From assembly GCA_002254595.1 (NCBI GenBank), contig NJEH01000025.1, positions 1-10,855 of the forward strand: a DNA stretch of 10,855 bases, in the 5' to 3' direction. This document shows, piece after piece, positions 1 through 7,300 of the stretch. The stretch comes from Thermofilum sp. ex4484_15. GTDB taxonomy: Archaea > Thermoproteota > Thermoprotei > Thermofilales > EX4484-15. Position numbers and translations under genes: made by a program. Positions within the stretch are counted from its first letter, which is position 1. Every line of letters starts with the position of its first letter. The notes beneath the pieces were generated by a model that worked only from the letters and a program-made list of their open reading frames with translations, made no database searches and was not told where the DNA came from.

Positions 1-1008
1 CCGAGTAGTTCTCTAACTTCTCAAGGAGACCTTCAATGCCCTCTAATTTAAAGGGCCAACCATATATCTCCCTTAAGACGGTAGTTACGGCTTGAGGTGC
101 TATTATGCCTCTTTCGGTAATAATAGCGTCGATATATTCGGGAGGAGTTACATCGAAAAGTGGAGAAAGGGATTTAATGCCTTCCTTTACATCGTAAGAG
201 AGAGTAGCCTGAGGCTCTTCCTCTGCTATTTCTATCAATTCCCCAAAGATTGTTTCCGGATTGAATTTATACGTTATACCTATTACGAATACTCTTACCC
301 TAGCCTCGTGAGCTGAAAGAGCTATAAGAGAAGTACCTATCTTATTGACTACTGCCCCATTAGCGGCTACTGCCTCGCAACTTATAAGGACTTTATCTAC
401 GTCCTTCATGAAATACCTAACCGCTGAATCCACAAAAAGCGTAACGGGTATCCCTAACGAACTTAACCTAGAGGCTGTTAGCAAGCCCTCCGAACCAGGC
501 CTAGATTCCGTTACATAAACTGAGAAGTTAGCGCCTCTATCCTTAGTTACCTTTAAAGCCCTTAGGACGCTTCTGCTATAAGAATTAGTGAGTATAACGT
601 CTCCTTCCTGAATTCTCCTTGAAGCTATAAGTGCAGCCGAATTTATGGCTTCATTAATTCTCCTTTCTATTTCCGTTCTCTTCTTTGATAATTCCTCTAG
701 TAATTCCTTAAAGCTTAACCCTCGCTCTAATGCACTTACTATGGACGTTAGTAACTCCCTTACTGAGTTAGCTAACATGGCCGAGGCGGGTCTAGCCTTG
801 ATAAGTACGGGCAGGTATTTATGGTATAGGTCGATTAATTCACTTAAATTATTAGTAGATTTAGCTAAACCTTCTAACACCCTTAAAGAACTAATGACTA
901 CGTCCGTAGAACTATAGATCTTACTAAAGAACTAATGACTACGTCCGTAGAACTATAGATCTTACCGGTTCTTATATCTTCTATTAACTTAGATAACTTC
1001 TTTTCCAA
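1..1008 (-). pseudogene. aIF2B-like (IF-2B family) protein gene, frameshifted by a 41-bp duplication, 3' end off window
   Basis: Archaeal member of the IF-2B superfamily (eIF2B alpha/beta/delta, ribose-1,5-bisphosphate isomerase, MtnA). The chosen start is TTG at 1008, with a GGGAGG ribosome-binding site at 1017-1012. With one copy of the duplication removed, an uninterrupted frame of about 322 codons reaches the window edge, close to full family length. Recognisable parts, numbered in that repaired frame, are an N-terminal helical region, EGDVILTNSYS (121-131), VTESRPGSEG (152-161), and SCEAVAANGAVVNKIGTS from 196. As written, the frame from 1008 hits TAG at 900-898 after 36 codons. The only in-frame later start near the break is GTG at 880, which would drop 29 residues and lacks a clear ribosome-binding site. 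The Cys and Asp of the ribose-1,5-bisphosphate isomerase active site appear as Ser129 and Glu198, so a regulatory aIF2B-like role fits better than an isomerase (inference). The frameshift may be real or an assembly error. Confidence 0.8.
884..965. repeat. Perfect 41-bp tandem duplication
   Basis: Bases 884-924 and 925-965 are identical over 41 bases and directly abut; the flanking bases (883 vs 924, 924/925 vs 965/966) do not extend the match. The unit is 41 = 3x13+2, so two copies shift the reading frame of the minus-strand aIF2B-like gene, while one copy gives a continuous family-like protein. There is no inverted repeat, IS end or known element at the boundaries, so this is a simple slippage-type duplication or an assembly artefact. 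Confidence 0.95.
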
Positions 1009-1036
1009 ATTCCTCCCTCTAGAACTTTTAGTTAAT

Positions 1037-1070
1037 GGTTATAAAGGGAGGTTAATAAGTCTATATAAGG
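1037..1070. promoter_or_regulatory. Interlocked divergent promoters for ogt and the aIF2B-like gene
   Basis: The 72 bases between the divergent TTG starts (1008 minus, 1081 plus) hold two TATA-like boxes. TTATAAAG at 1039-1046 suits the plus gene: a start site about 25 bases on, near 1067, gives a leader of about 14 bases. TTATATAG, read on the minus strand at about 1069-1062, suits the minus gene: a start near 1040 gives a leader of about 32 bases that keeps the GGGAGG site. Each predicted start site falls in or next to the other promoter's TATA box. The assignment rests on archaeal spacing rules only. Confidence 0.5.
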
Positions 1071-1080
1071 TAAAAGTAAG

Positions 1081-1692
1081 TTGCCCCCTCTTAAATTATT
1101 CCTAGAGGTAGTAAAATTAGGTAGGCTTTCGCTAGCATTGGTATTCGATAGTGAAGGTTACCTAGTGTCTAATACAGTACCTCTCCCTTCGGAGCAGGAA
1201 GTAAGACGCTTCACATCCCTTAAATTAAATCGTAGCAAGCTAGTAAATAGAGAAGTTACTGAAAGAGGGAGGGATATAGCCTCAAGCATTTTTGAACTGT
1301 ATAAGGGTAAAGACGTAAAGGTAGACGTAAAAGTTAAGTTCTTATGGTTAAAGAGGGATTACGTTAGTATACTAACTTCGCTTAAGAAGATAGGTAAGGG
1401 GGAGGTAGTCTCTTATAAATGCATTGCGAGGGCCTTCTCATTACCTAACGCTAGAGTCGCCGGGATTATATTAAGCTTAAATCCCTTCCCCTTAATCTAT
1501 CCTTGCCATAGAGTAGTGAGGAGCGATGGCTCTATAGGAGGTTATCTAGGCTCAAGTAAGTACCGATATTTAAAAATGAAGATATTAAGTAGAGAAGGAG
1601 TAGAGATAAGGGAGGGTAGGGTATTACGTAAGTATTTCCGGGAAAGCGAATTCCTTAAACGGCTAAGTAATAAACCACTTTTTATAAGTTAA
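1081..1692 (+). CDS. ogt: O6-alkylguanine-DNA alkyltransferase (methylated-DNA--protein-cysteine methyltransferase)
   Basis: Suicide DNA repair protein that moves an alkyl group from O6-alkylguanine in DNA to its own cysteine. The 203-residue product carries the signature PCHRVV at 141-146, with Cys142 as acceptor, preceded by NARVAG (123-128), where Arg125 is the expected base-flipping finger, and followed by SIGGYLGSSK. The first ~85 residues match the divergent N-terminal domain of archaeal family members, beginning with a beta strand (about 6-22), which supports the TTG at 1081. An in-frame TAA at 1066-1068 bars extension, and the next start (TTG at 1138) would remove that strand. About 30 residues after the conserved EGV form a basic C-terminal tail longer than in typical family members of 150-180 residues. 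It is divergent from the aIF2B-like gene, and its stop overlaps the stop of mat by 4 bases. A TATA box at 1039-1046 is the likely promoter. Confidence 0.93.
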   Translation: MPPLKLFLEVVKLGRLSLALVFDSEGYLVSNTVPLPSEQEVRRFTSLKLNRSKLVNREVTERGRDIASSIFELYKGKDVKVDVKVKFLWLKRDYVSILTSLKKIGKGEVVSYKCIARAFSLPNARVAGIILSLNPFPLIYPCHRVVRSDGSIGGYLGSSKYRYLKMKILSREGVEIREGRVLRKYFRESEFLKRLSNKPLFIS

Positions 1693-2918
1693 AATAGTGA
1701 TACCTCTGATGCTAGTATGCTCCTAGTAATGTTAGTTATACTCCTCAGCTCGTCCTTAACTATGACTTCACATTCGTAGCGAATATCGTTAAAGGATGTA
1801 CTTCCTTCAGGTAATATCGATACCGAGACCATAGTAGGCTCATCTATGGGCTTACCTATTTGGCTTAGCATCTTAACGTATACCTCCCTAACTCCCTCAA
1901 TCTCCTCGGCTATTCTAGAAGCTATTTTAGAGGCAATGACGTTATATATCTTGCCTACATGATTAACGGGGTTCTTACCTGCGGTAGCCTCCAAGCTCAT
2001 AGGCCTTAGGGGCGTTATTAGCCCATTAGCTCTATTACCCCTACCCGTCATCCCATCGTCACCATTCTCCGCCGAAGTACCAGTAACTACTAAGTAAACC
2101 CCTTTACCCTCCCGATCATTTAGATCATCTGCGGTATTTACCTCTACCTCTACCTCCCTCTCGGTCAGTTTGGATGCCAGATCTAAAATCCTTTCCTTGA
2201 TCTCCTCCTTAATCCCTATGTACTCTCCTAGGTTCTTGGTTAAGGGTGCTATTATAGCTGCTGCTATGGTGAGCTTTATCCTATTACCTACCCTTAAACC
2301 CATAACTTTTACGTCCTCCCCTACCTGAGGTAGCTCTTTCTTAAATTCCCTAGAATTGAGTAATTTTTCCGTCTCGAGTACTAATCGTTCTGTTTCGCTT
2401 AATGGGGCGAAAGCTACGCCTAAGGAAGTATCGTTAGCTAAGGGAACACCCCCTCCCTTATCGAATACGGTAATTAAATCTACTGAACCTCTACCGATCT
2501 TATAGTCCACTATAACGTGCTTATCTGGATCGAGAAATCTAAAATTGCGTTTAATCCAATTCCTTACTGCTCTAAGTACTATCGGGCCTAAGGGCATTTC
2601 TACGTCCTTACCATTTACCCTCACCTGGGAAGTAGCCCTACCGGCCACTAAGATGTATATAGGTTGAAGCACCTCCCCAGCTCCGAACCTCCTCCAAGAA
2701 CGCCCCCCCACTACTAATACCTTATCTAGATTATGGTGTAAAATCCTGCCGAACCTTCTCTCATACTCTATGCAAAGCTCCCTACTTACAGCTTCAGCTA
2801 TAGAATCAGCGATGTAATCAGGGTGCCCTAAACCCTTCCTCTCGACTAGTTCTACCTCGCGTTCCTCTATAGGCTTCTGCTCTAATTTCTCTACTATCAA
2901 GTTAAATACTTCCTTCAT
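1689..2918 (-). CDS. mat: Archaeal-type S-adenosylmethionine synthase (methionine adenosyltransferase)
   Basis: Cytosolic enzyme making S-adenosylmethionine from methionine and ATP, the methyl donor for the cell, including the methyltransferase encoded elsewhere in this window. At 409 residues it matches the archaeal MAT family (about 400), which is unrelated in plain sequence to bacterial MetK. Visible hallmarks are RKGLGHPDYIADSIAEAVS (27-45), KVLVVGGRS (66-74), NTADDLNDREGKGVYLVVTG (261-280), GTSAENGDDGMTGRGNRANG (280-299), and the LITPLRPMSLEATAGKNPVNH stretch (300-320). The ATG at 2918 is preceded by GGAGG with about 5 bases of spacing. A TATA-like AT-rich block at about 2964-2982 suggests its own promoter despite the Sm-like gene only 74 bases upstream. 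The 3' end overlaps the ogt stop codon on the other strand. Confidence 0.97.
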   Translation of the reverse strand: MKEVFNLIVEKLEQKPIEEREVELVERKGLGHPDYIADSIAEAVSRELCIEYERRFGRILHHNLDKVLVVGGRSWRRFGAGEVLQPIYILVAGRATSQVRVNGKDVEMPLGPIVLRAVRNWIKRNFRFLDPDKHVIVDYKIGRGSVDLITVFDKGGGVPLANDTSLGVAFAPLSETERLVLETEKLLNSREFKKELPQVGEDVKVMGLRVGNRIKLTIAAAIIAPLTKNLGEYIGIKEEIKERILDLASKLTEREVEVEVNTADDLNDREGKGVYLVVTGTSAENGDDGMTGRGNRANGLITPLRPMSLEATAGKNPVNHVGKIYNVIASKIASRIAEEIEGVREVYVKMLSQIGKPIDEPTMVSVSILPEGSTSFNDIRYECEVIVKDELRSITNITRSILASEVSLF

Positions 2919-2963
2919 TTAGCCTCCGATCATTAGTAAACTAAGCTAGTTATTAATTTTTTG

Positions 2964-2982
2964 CATATATTTATTTTAAATA
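2964..2982 (-). promoter_or_regulatory. TATA-like promoter of mat
   Basis: On the minus strand the 74-base gap between the Sm-like stop and mat contains ATTTAAAATAAATATATGC, an AT-rich block with TATA-like cores 50-60 bases before the ATG. Initiation about 25 bases downstream would give a leader of roughly 25-30 bases containing the GGAGG site. The exact box cannot be fixed by eye. Confidence 0.45.
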
Positions 2983-2992
2983 TTACTGTCAT

Positions 2993-3250
2993 TCATGTAG
3001 ACAGTTTATCATATGCTATCGCTATGAACAGTATGTTGCTCCCCCTAATGAAAACTTTACCCAGATTGGTTATAGGATCTCCTTTATCCTCATCTACTTC
3101 CACGGCATTAGTTAAGACTAAATTCATGGTAGGATCGCATCTCTCCAATAACCCCATGAATTCACTACCGTCTTTAAGTTTAACTAATACATTACTGTTT
3201 ATCGATTTAGTGAGAAGTTTTAACGGTAGATCTCCTTGGGGGCTCCCCAT
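2993..3250 (-). CDS. Archaeal Sm-like (LSm/SmAP) RNA-binding protein
   Basis: Small protein of the Sm/LSm fold, which forms a heptameric ring binding U-rich RNA in RNA metabolism. At 85 residues it has the usual length. The Sm1 motif spans about 19-52 (VLVKLKDGSEFMGLL, then CDPTMNLVL) and Sm2 spans about 63-77 (NLGKVFIRGSNILFIA). In the RNA pocket Asn43 and Arg69 are retained, but the position that is usually His in DxHMN is Thr41 here. The ATG at 3250 has a GGGAGGA site about 9 bases upstream. In many archaea the Sm-like gene is followed by rpl37e; here it is followed by mat instead. Its own TATA box appears at about 3296-3303. Confidence 0.93.
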   Translation of the reverse strand: MGSPQGDLPLKLLTKSINSNVLVKLKDGSEFMGLLERCDPTMNLVLTNAVEVDEDKGDPITNLGKVFIRGSNILFIAIAYDKLST

Positions 3251-3295
3251 ATCCTACTTCCTCCCTACCTTGGTAACCTTACTATTTATTCTTCG

Positions 3296-3303
3296 CTTTT
3301 AAA
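3296..3303 (-). promoter_or_regulatory. TATA-like promoter of the Sm-like gene
   Basis: Minus-strand TTTAAAAG lies about 46-53 bases before the ATG at 3250. The predicted start site near 3273 would give a leader of about 23 bases containing the GGGAGGA site. A second AT-rich stretch at about 3318-3330 is a weaker alternative. Confidence 0.4.
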
Positions 3304-3349
3304 CTTTTCTAATAGGTTTTTAAATTTTATGACCGTAAGTTAAGGTAGG

Positions 3350-4072
3350 CTAGAGGTATTCAAGTAAACCTTTACGCGTGCTAAGGGTTATCTTCGTTAA
3401 TTCGCCCCTAGCTATTAAGGCTACATTGTAAACTTTGGTATTCCCTAAGGATGCCTCCAGTACCTTAGATTTATGTACGTGCCCATGAATAGCTACATCT
3501 AAACTTGAGTGCGCTATTAATCTCTCTACCCGTTTAGAGCCTAACATAGGCCATATGCGTTCCCTTTCCCCTACCATGGTCTTGTAAGTTACCGCGTAAT
3601 GGGATACCATTAAACTCAAACTCCCTCCAGAATCTTTCTTTAACCATTTAGCTAAGTTATCTAGCCTACTAAGATACTTATGAGTTATATCCGGTACATG
3701 CTTACGTTGCCAAGGAGTAGGTATGTCCAAGATCCCTCTAGTACCGTAAATAGCTACTTTACCGGTATCTAACTTAACGTACGTATCCTCGTCATTAAGC
3801 CATAATATTTCCCCTCCATACTCCTCTATCAATGTAGGTTCTAATTTTTCGTATTCCTCATTACCGAATACTCCTATTATCTTGCCATCGTAGTACCTCC
3901 GGATGGCTTTAATTACCCTATCGTACTCCTTGATCCTTCCCTTTAAGATCATATCCCCAGCTAAGATCATTAGACTTACTTCGCTCCACTTTACCTTCGA
4001 GAGAGCCCTTTCGAAGAGATCGAAATACCTAGGAGAATGAACGTCGCTCACGGCAACTACGTACATTACCAC
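3350..4072 (-). CDS. Calcineurin-like metallophosphoesterase (archaeal, function unassigned)
   Basis: Predicted cytosolic two-metal phosphoesterase; the substrate is unknown. Metal-binding motifs in order, numbered from the GTG at 4072, are D10-V-H12, G39-D40, G70-N71-E72-E73, H158, and G197-H198-V-H200. The third motif is normally GNH(E/D); here His is replaced by Glu72, so the usual catalytic His is absent, as in some small phosphodiesterase subfamilies. At 240 residues it is of ordinary length for a stand-alone domain. Two starts are possible, GTG at 4072 or ATG at 4066. A TATA box at about 4091-4104 predicts initiation near 4070, so the mRNA is probably leaderless and ATG 4066 is slightly favoured (238 residues). 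It lies 99 bases upstream of the Sm-like gene, which seems to have its own promoter. Confidence 0.88.
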   Translation of the reverse strand: MVMYVVAVSDVHSPRYFDLFERALSKVKWSEVSLMILAGDMILKGRIKEYDRVIKAIRRYYDGKIIGVFGNEEYEKLEPTLIEEYGGEILWLNDEDTYVKLDTGKVAIYGTRGILDIPTPWQRKHVPDITHKYLSRLDNLAKWLKKDSGGSLSLMVSHYAVTYKTMVGERERIWPMLGSKRVERLIAHSSLDVAIHGHVHKSKVLEASLGNTKVYNVALIARGELTKITLSTRKGLLEYL

Positions 4073-4090
4073 ATTCTACTTCATCGCGTG

Positions 4091-4104
4091 CCTTTATATT
4101 AACC
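4091..4104 (-). promoter_or_regulatory. Promoter of the metallophosphoesterase gene, probably leaderless
   Basis: Minus-strand GGTTAATATAAAGG has a TATA core centred near 4096. Archaeal spacing puts the transcript start at about 4070, at the GTG 4072 / ATG 4066 start pair, consistent with a leaderless message; there is no ribosome-binding site just before either codon. Confidence 0.55.
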
Positions 4105-4185
4105 TTACCCACTTATAATAATGCAAGTATTTGACAACTGGGACTCATATCCCCTCTCCCTTAGACAAACTATTATTACATGAAA

Positions 4186-4221
4186 AAGTTTATATAGGAG
4201 AAATTTACTTAGGCCGATAGC
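4186..4221 (+). promoter_or_regulatory. Strong TATA promoter and likely transcript start for the ileS operon
   Basis: AAGTTTATATAGGAG at 4186-4200 is a textbook BRE/TATA element. Fifteen bases later GATAGC (4216-4221) sits where an archaeal transcript should start. The same 15-mer followed by GATAGC after 14 bases occurs at 10304-10338 upstream of radA. The predicted leader to the ileS ATG at 4329 is about 113 bases, long for this kind of organism. Confidence 0.7.
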
Positions 4222-4328
4222 TTTAAGTGAGTTAAGAGGGGAAGGGTATTATCCTCAGTACTGTATAAACCTCATTACTCGTCATTAACCTATCCCTTCC
4301 TAGTTTATGTCTACATAGGTGGGTAGTT
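4216..4328 (+). promoter_or_regulatory. Long, foldable 5' leader of ileS (or a separate small RNA)
   Basis: Between the predicted start site and the ileS ATG there is no open frame of note. GGAAGGG (4240-4246) is complementary to CCCTTCC (4294-4300), enclosing about 47 bases. GAGTTAAGAGG (4229-4239) can pair at 9 of 11 positions with CCTCATTACTC (4270-4280), which crosses the first helix. CAGTACTG (4256-4263) is a perfect palindrome. The ribosome-binding site AGGTG is at 4317-4321, 7 bases before the ATG. It does not fold as a tRNA and has no clear C/D boxes. Function is unknown. Confidence 0.35.
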
Positions 4329-7300
4329 ATGGGTGTAGTAGGTAAGTTAAATAGGAAATTCGAACCTAAAAGGTACGAGGAGGAAATCTTAGAATTCTGG
4401 AGAAAGGAGGGAATTTACGAACAGCTTAGAGAGAGACCTAGGAAAGCTAAATTTTATTTCCTAGATGGTCCACCCTATCCTTCCTCCGAGACCCCACACA
4501 TAGGCACTATTTGGAATAAAGTTATAAAGGACGTCATAATAAGGTACAGGAGAAGTAGAGGTTTTAAAGTAACCGACAGACCGGGTTACGATTGCCACGG
4601 ATTACCCATAGAAGTAGCCGTGGAAAAGCTCTTGGGTTTTAAATCGAAGAGGGACATAGAGGAGTATGGAATAGGGAAGTTCGTAGAGCGATGTAAGGAA
4701 TTAGCGTTAACGAACCTAAGCAGGATGAGTGAGCACTTCGAGAACTTAGGAGTTTCGATGGACTGGAGGCACCCCTACTTGACTTTGGATAGGGGGTACA
4801 TAGAGTCGGCCTGGTGGCTAATAAAGAAAGTATGGGAAGAGGGCTTATTAGAGAGAGGCCTTAAAGTAGTCCATTGGTGTCCAAGGTGTGAAACTGTACT
4901 GGCTGATTACGAGGTAACGGAATATAGGGTATTAGAAGATCCTTCAATATATGTAAAGTTCCCTCTAGTCGAACAAAAGGGTACTTACATACTGATATGG
5001 ACTACGACGCCTTGGACATTACCTGCTAACGTTTCCGTTATGGTACACCCCGACTTCGATTACGCCTTTGTAAAATATAAGGGGGAAGTACTAATCGTAG
5101 CTAAGGGAAGGTTAAAGGAGGTATTTAGAGAGTTAGGCAATAGGTACGAAGTACTAAAGGTAGTAAAGGGTAGGGAATTAGAAGGGCTAAAATATGTGCC
5201 TCCCTTACTGGAAGAAGTACCTATCCAATCCAAGTTGAAAAACGCCCATAGGGTAGTACTTAGTGAGGAGTATGTGAACCTTCTAGAGGGTACCGGTTGT
5301 GTACATATGGCCCCAGGACATGGAGAGGAAGATTTCGAAGTAGCGATGAAATATAAATTGCCAGTACTTATGCCGGTAGATTCAAGAGGGGTTTTCACGG
5401 AAGAGGGCGGAAAATATAAGGGGCTTTATGTAAGGGAGGCCAATGAAGTAATAATAAGGGATCTAGAGAGAAAAGGGTTACTCCTACATAGGGATATTAT
5501 CAGACATCGTTATCCCGTTTGTTGGAGGTGTAAAACCCCTTTAATACTTAGGGCTACCGAACAGTGGATAATAAGGGTAACCAAGTTAAAGGATAGGATT
5601 CTAAAGGAAGCTAGTAAAGTAAATTGGATACCTCCTTGGGCTGGATTACATAGGTTCAAGAACTGGCTAGAAGGGTTAAGGGACTGGATAATTTCTAGAC
5701 AAAGGTATTGGGGTACTCCTCTGCCTATATGGGTTTGCGCTAGATGCGGTAACGTAAAGGTAGTAGGTTCTACGAAGGAGTTAGAGGCCCTAATTGGAAG
5801 AAAATTAGAGTTGAGGGACTTACATAGACCTTGGATAGATGAGGTAAAACTCAAATGCAAGAAATGCGGTAACGTTATGAAGAGGGTAGAGGACGTATTG
5901 GATGTATGGTTTGACTCCGGTATAGCGTTTTACGCTTCCCTAGGTTATCCCTTTAAGAAGGAGGAGTTTGAGAAGTTATGGCCTGTCGATTTCATAGTTG
6001 AAGGTCACGATCAAATAGCGGGTTGGTTCTTCTCTTTACTCAAGGTAGGGGTATTAGGCTTCGGCAAGGCTCCCTATAGGACCGTCTTAATGCATGGATT
6101 TACCTTAGACGAGAAAGGTAGGCCCATGCATAAATCCCTAGGGAACTTCATATCACCCGCCGATGTGTTAAAGTTTGAGAGAGGTTCTAGAGACGTACTG
6201 AGATTGTACCTCTTACAGAATATACCTTGGGAAGATCTAAGGTTCTCTTGGGAAGGAGTTAAACAGGCTTTTAATGATCTTAATATCATTTGGAACGTTT
6301 ACGTATTTGCCAGCACTTACATGAACTTAGATAGGTTCGATCCATGTAAATGGGATATAAGTAAGTTAAAGGGACATTTAAGACAGGAGGATCTTTGGAT
6401 TCTCTCAAAGGTAGAGAGCTTAACTTACGAAGTTACTAACTTAATGGATAAATACCTAATACATTTGGCCGTTAGGAAACTTAGAGAGTTTATAATAAAC
6501 GATATAAGTCATTGGTACATCAAGCTCATAAGGAGAAGAGTATGGGTAGAGGAGGAGGATCCTAGTAAGATAACGGCATACATAGTACTATACCGAGTGC
6601 TCGAGAAATTCCTTAGGCTAGTAGCCCCCATCATACCGTTTACGGCAGAGAAAATGTTCATAGAAGTAATTAAACCGGTTTATAACGGGAGGTACGAAAG
6701 CATACATTTAATGCCCTGGCCTGAGATAGAACGTGAATTCATAAATAAGGAGCTAGAGGAAGATATGGAGGCCGTAAGGGAGTTAGTGGAATTAGCTTAC
6801 TCGGTTAGGATGAAAGCAGGAATTAAGATTAGGCAACCCTTACCTAAAGCGGTAATAATTACCGATGACAACTCACTAATTAGGGCAATTAACCGTTTTA
6901 AGGAGGTCTTCCTATCCCAGGTGAACGTTAAGGGATTAGAGTTCACTAATTTATTAGGTTCAGGTAAATACTTGACGATCGAAATAAAAGCTAAGGAAGG
7001 TAAACTAAAGGAGCTAGAAGGTAAGTTAGTTAAATCCCTTCAGCTAAGTGAGGTATTAAAATTAATTAGGGGAGAGGAAGTAAAGAGAAGAATAGGGGGT
7101 ACGGAAGTAAACTTAACTAGGAACGAGATATCAGTGAAGCTAAGGGTTAAGGAAAATTACGTCTTAGGTTTGGGAAAGAGGGCTTTACTCCTCTTAAGCG
7201 TTAGAATAGGAGCTAGGGAGAGGGGAGAAGGGTTAGCTAAGGATGTAATTAGACGAATACAGTACATGAGGAAGTGTATGGACTTACCGGTAGATGCATA

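Noticed and set aside
92..316. 74-codon plus-strand frame
   Set aside because: Antisense shadow of the aIF2B-like coding region; no ribosome-binding site or family resemblance.
645..917. 90-codon open frame on the plus strand
   Set aside because: It lies antisense to the clearly homologous aIF2B-like gene, resembles no family, and its end is shaped by the 41-bp duplication.
2961..3302. 113-codon plus-strand frame
   Set aside because: Runs antisense across the whole Sm-like gene, which has intact Sm1 and Sm2 motifs on the other strand.
4122..4184. 20-codon frame MQVFDNWDSYPLSLRQTIIT
   Set aside because: Too short, no ribosome-binding site, no suitably spaced promoter, and no known family; probably chance.
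4256..4300. Possible C/D box small RNA on the minus strand (ATGACGA and CTGA)
   Set aside because: The C box is degenerate, there is no C'/D' pair, and spacing is poor; the plus-strand leader is a simpler explanation.
6330..6345. GGTTCGATCC, a tRNA T-loop-like string
   Set aside because: It is inside ileS coding sequence with no acceptor stem, D arm or anticodon arm around it.
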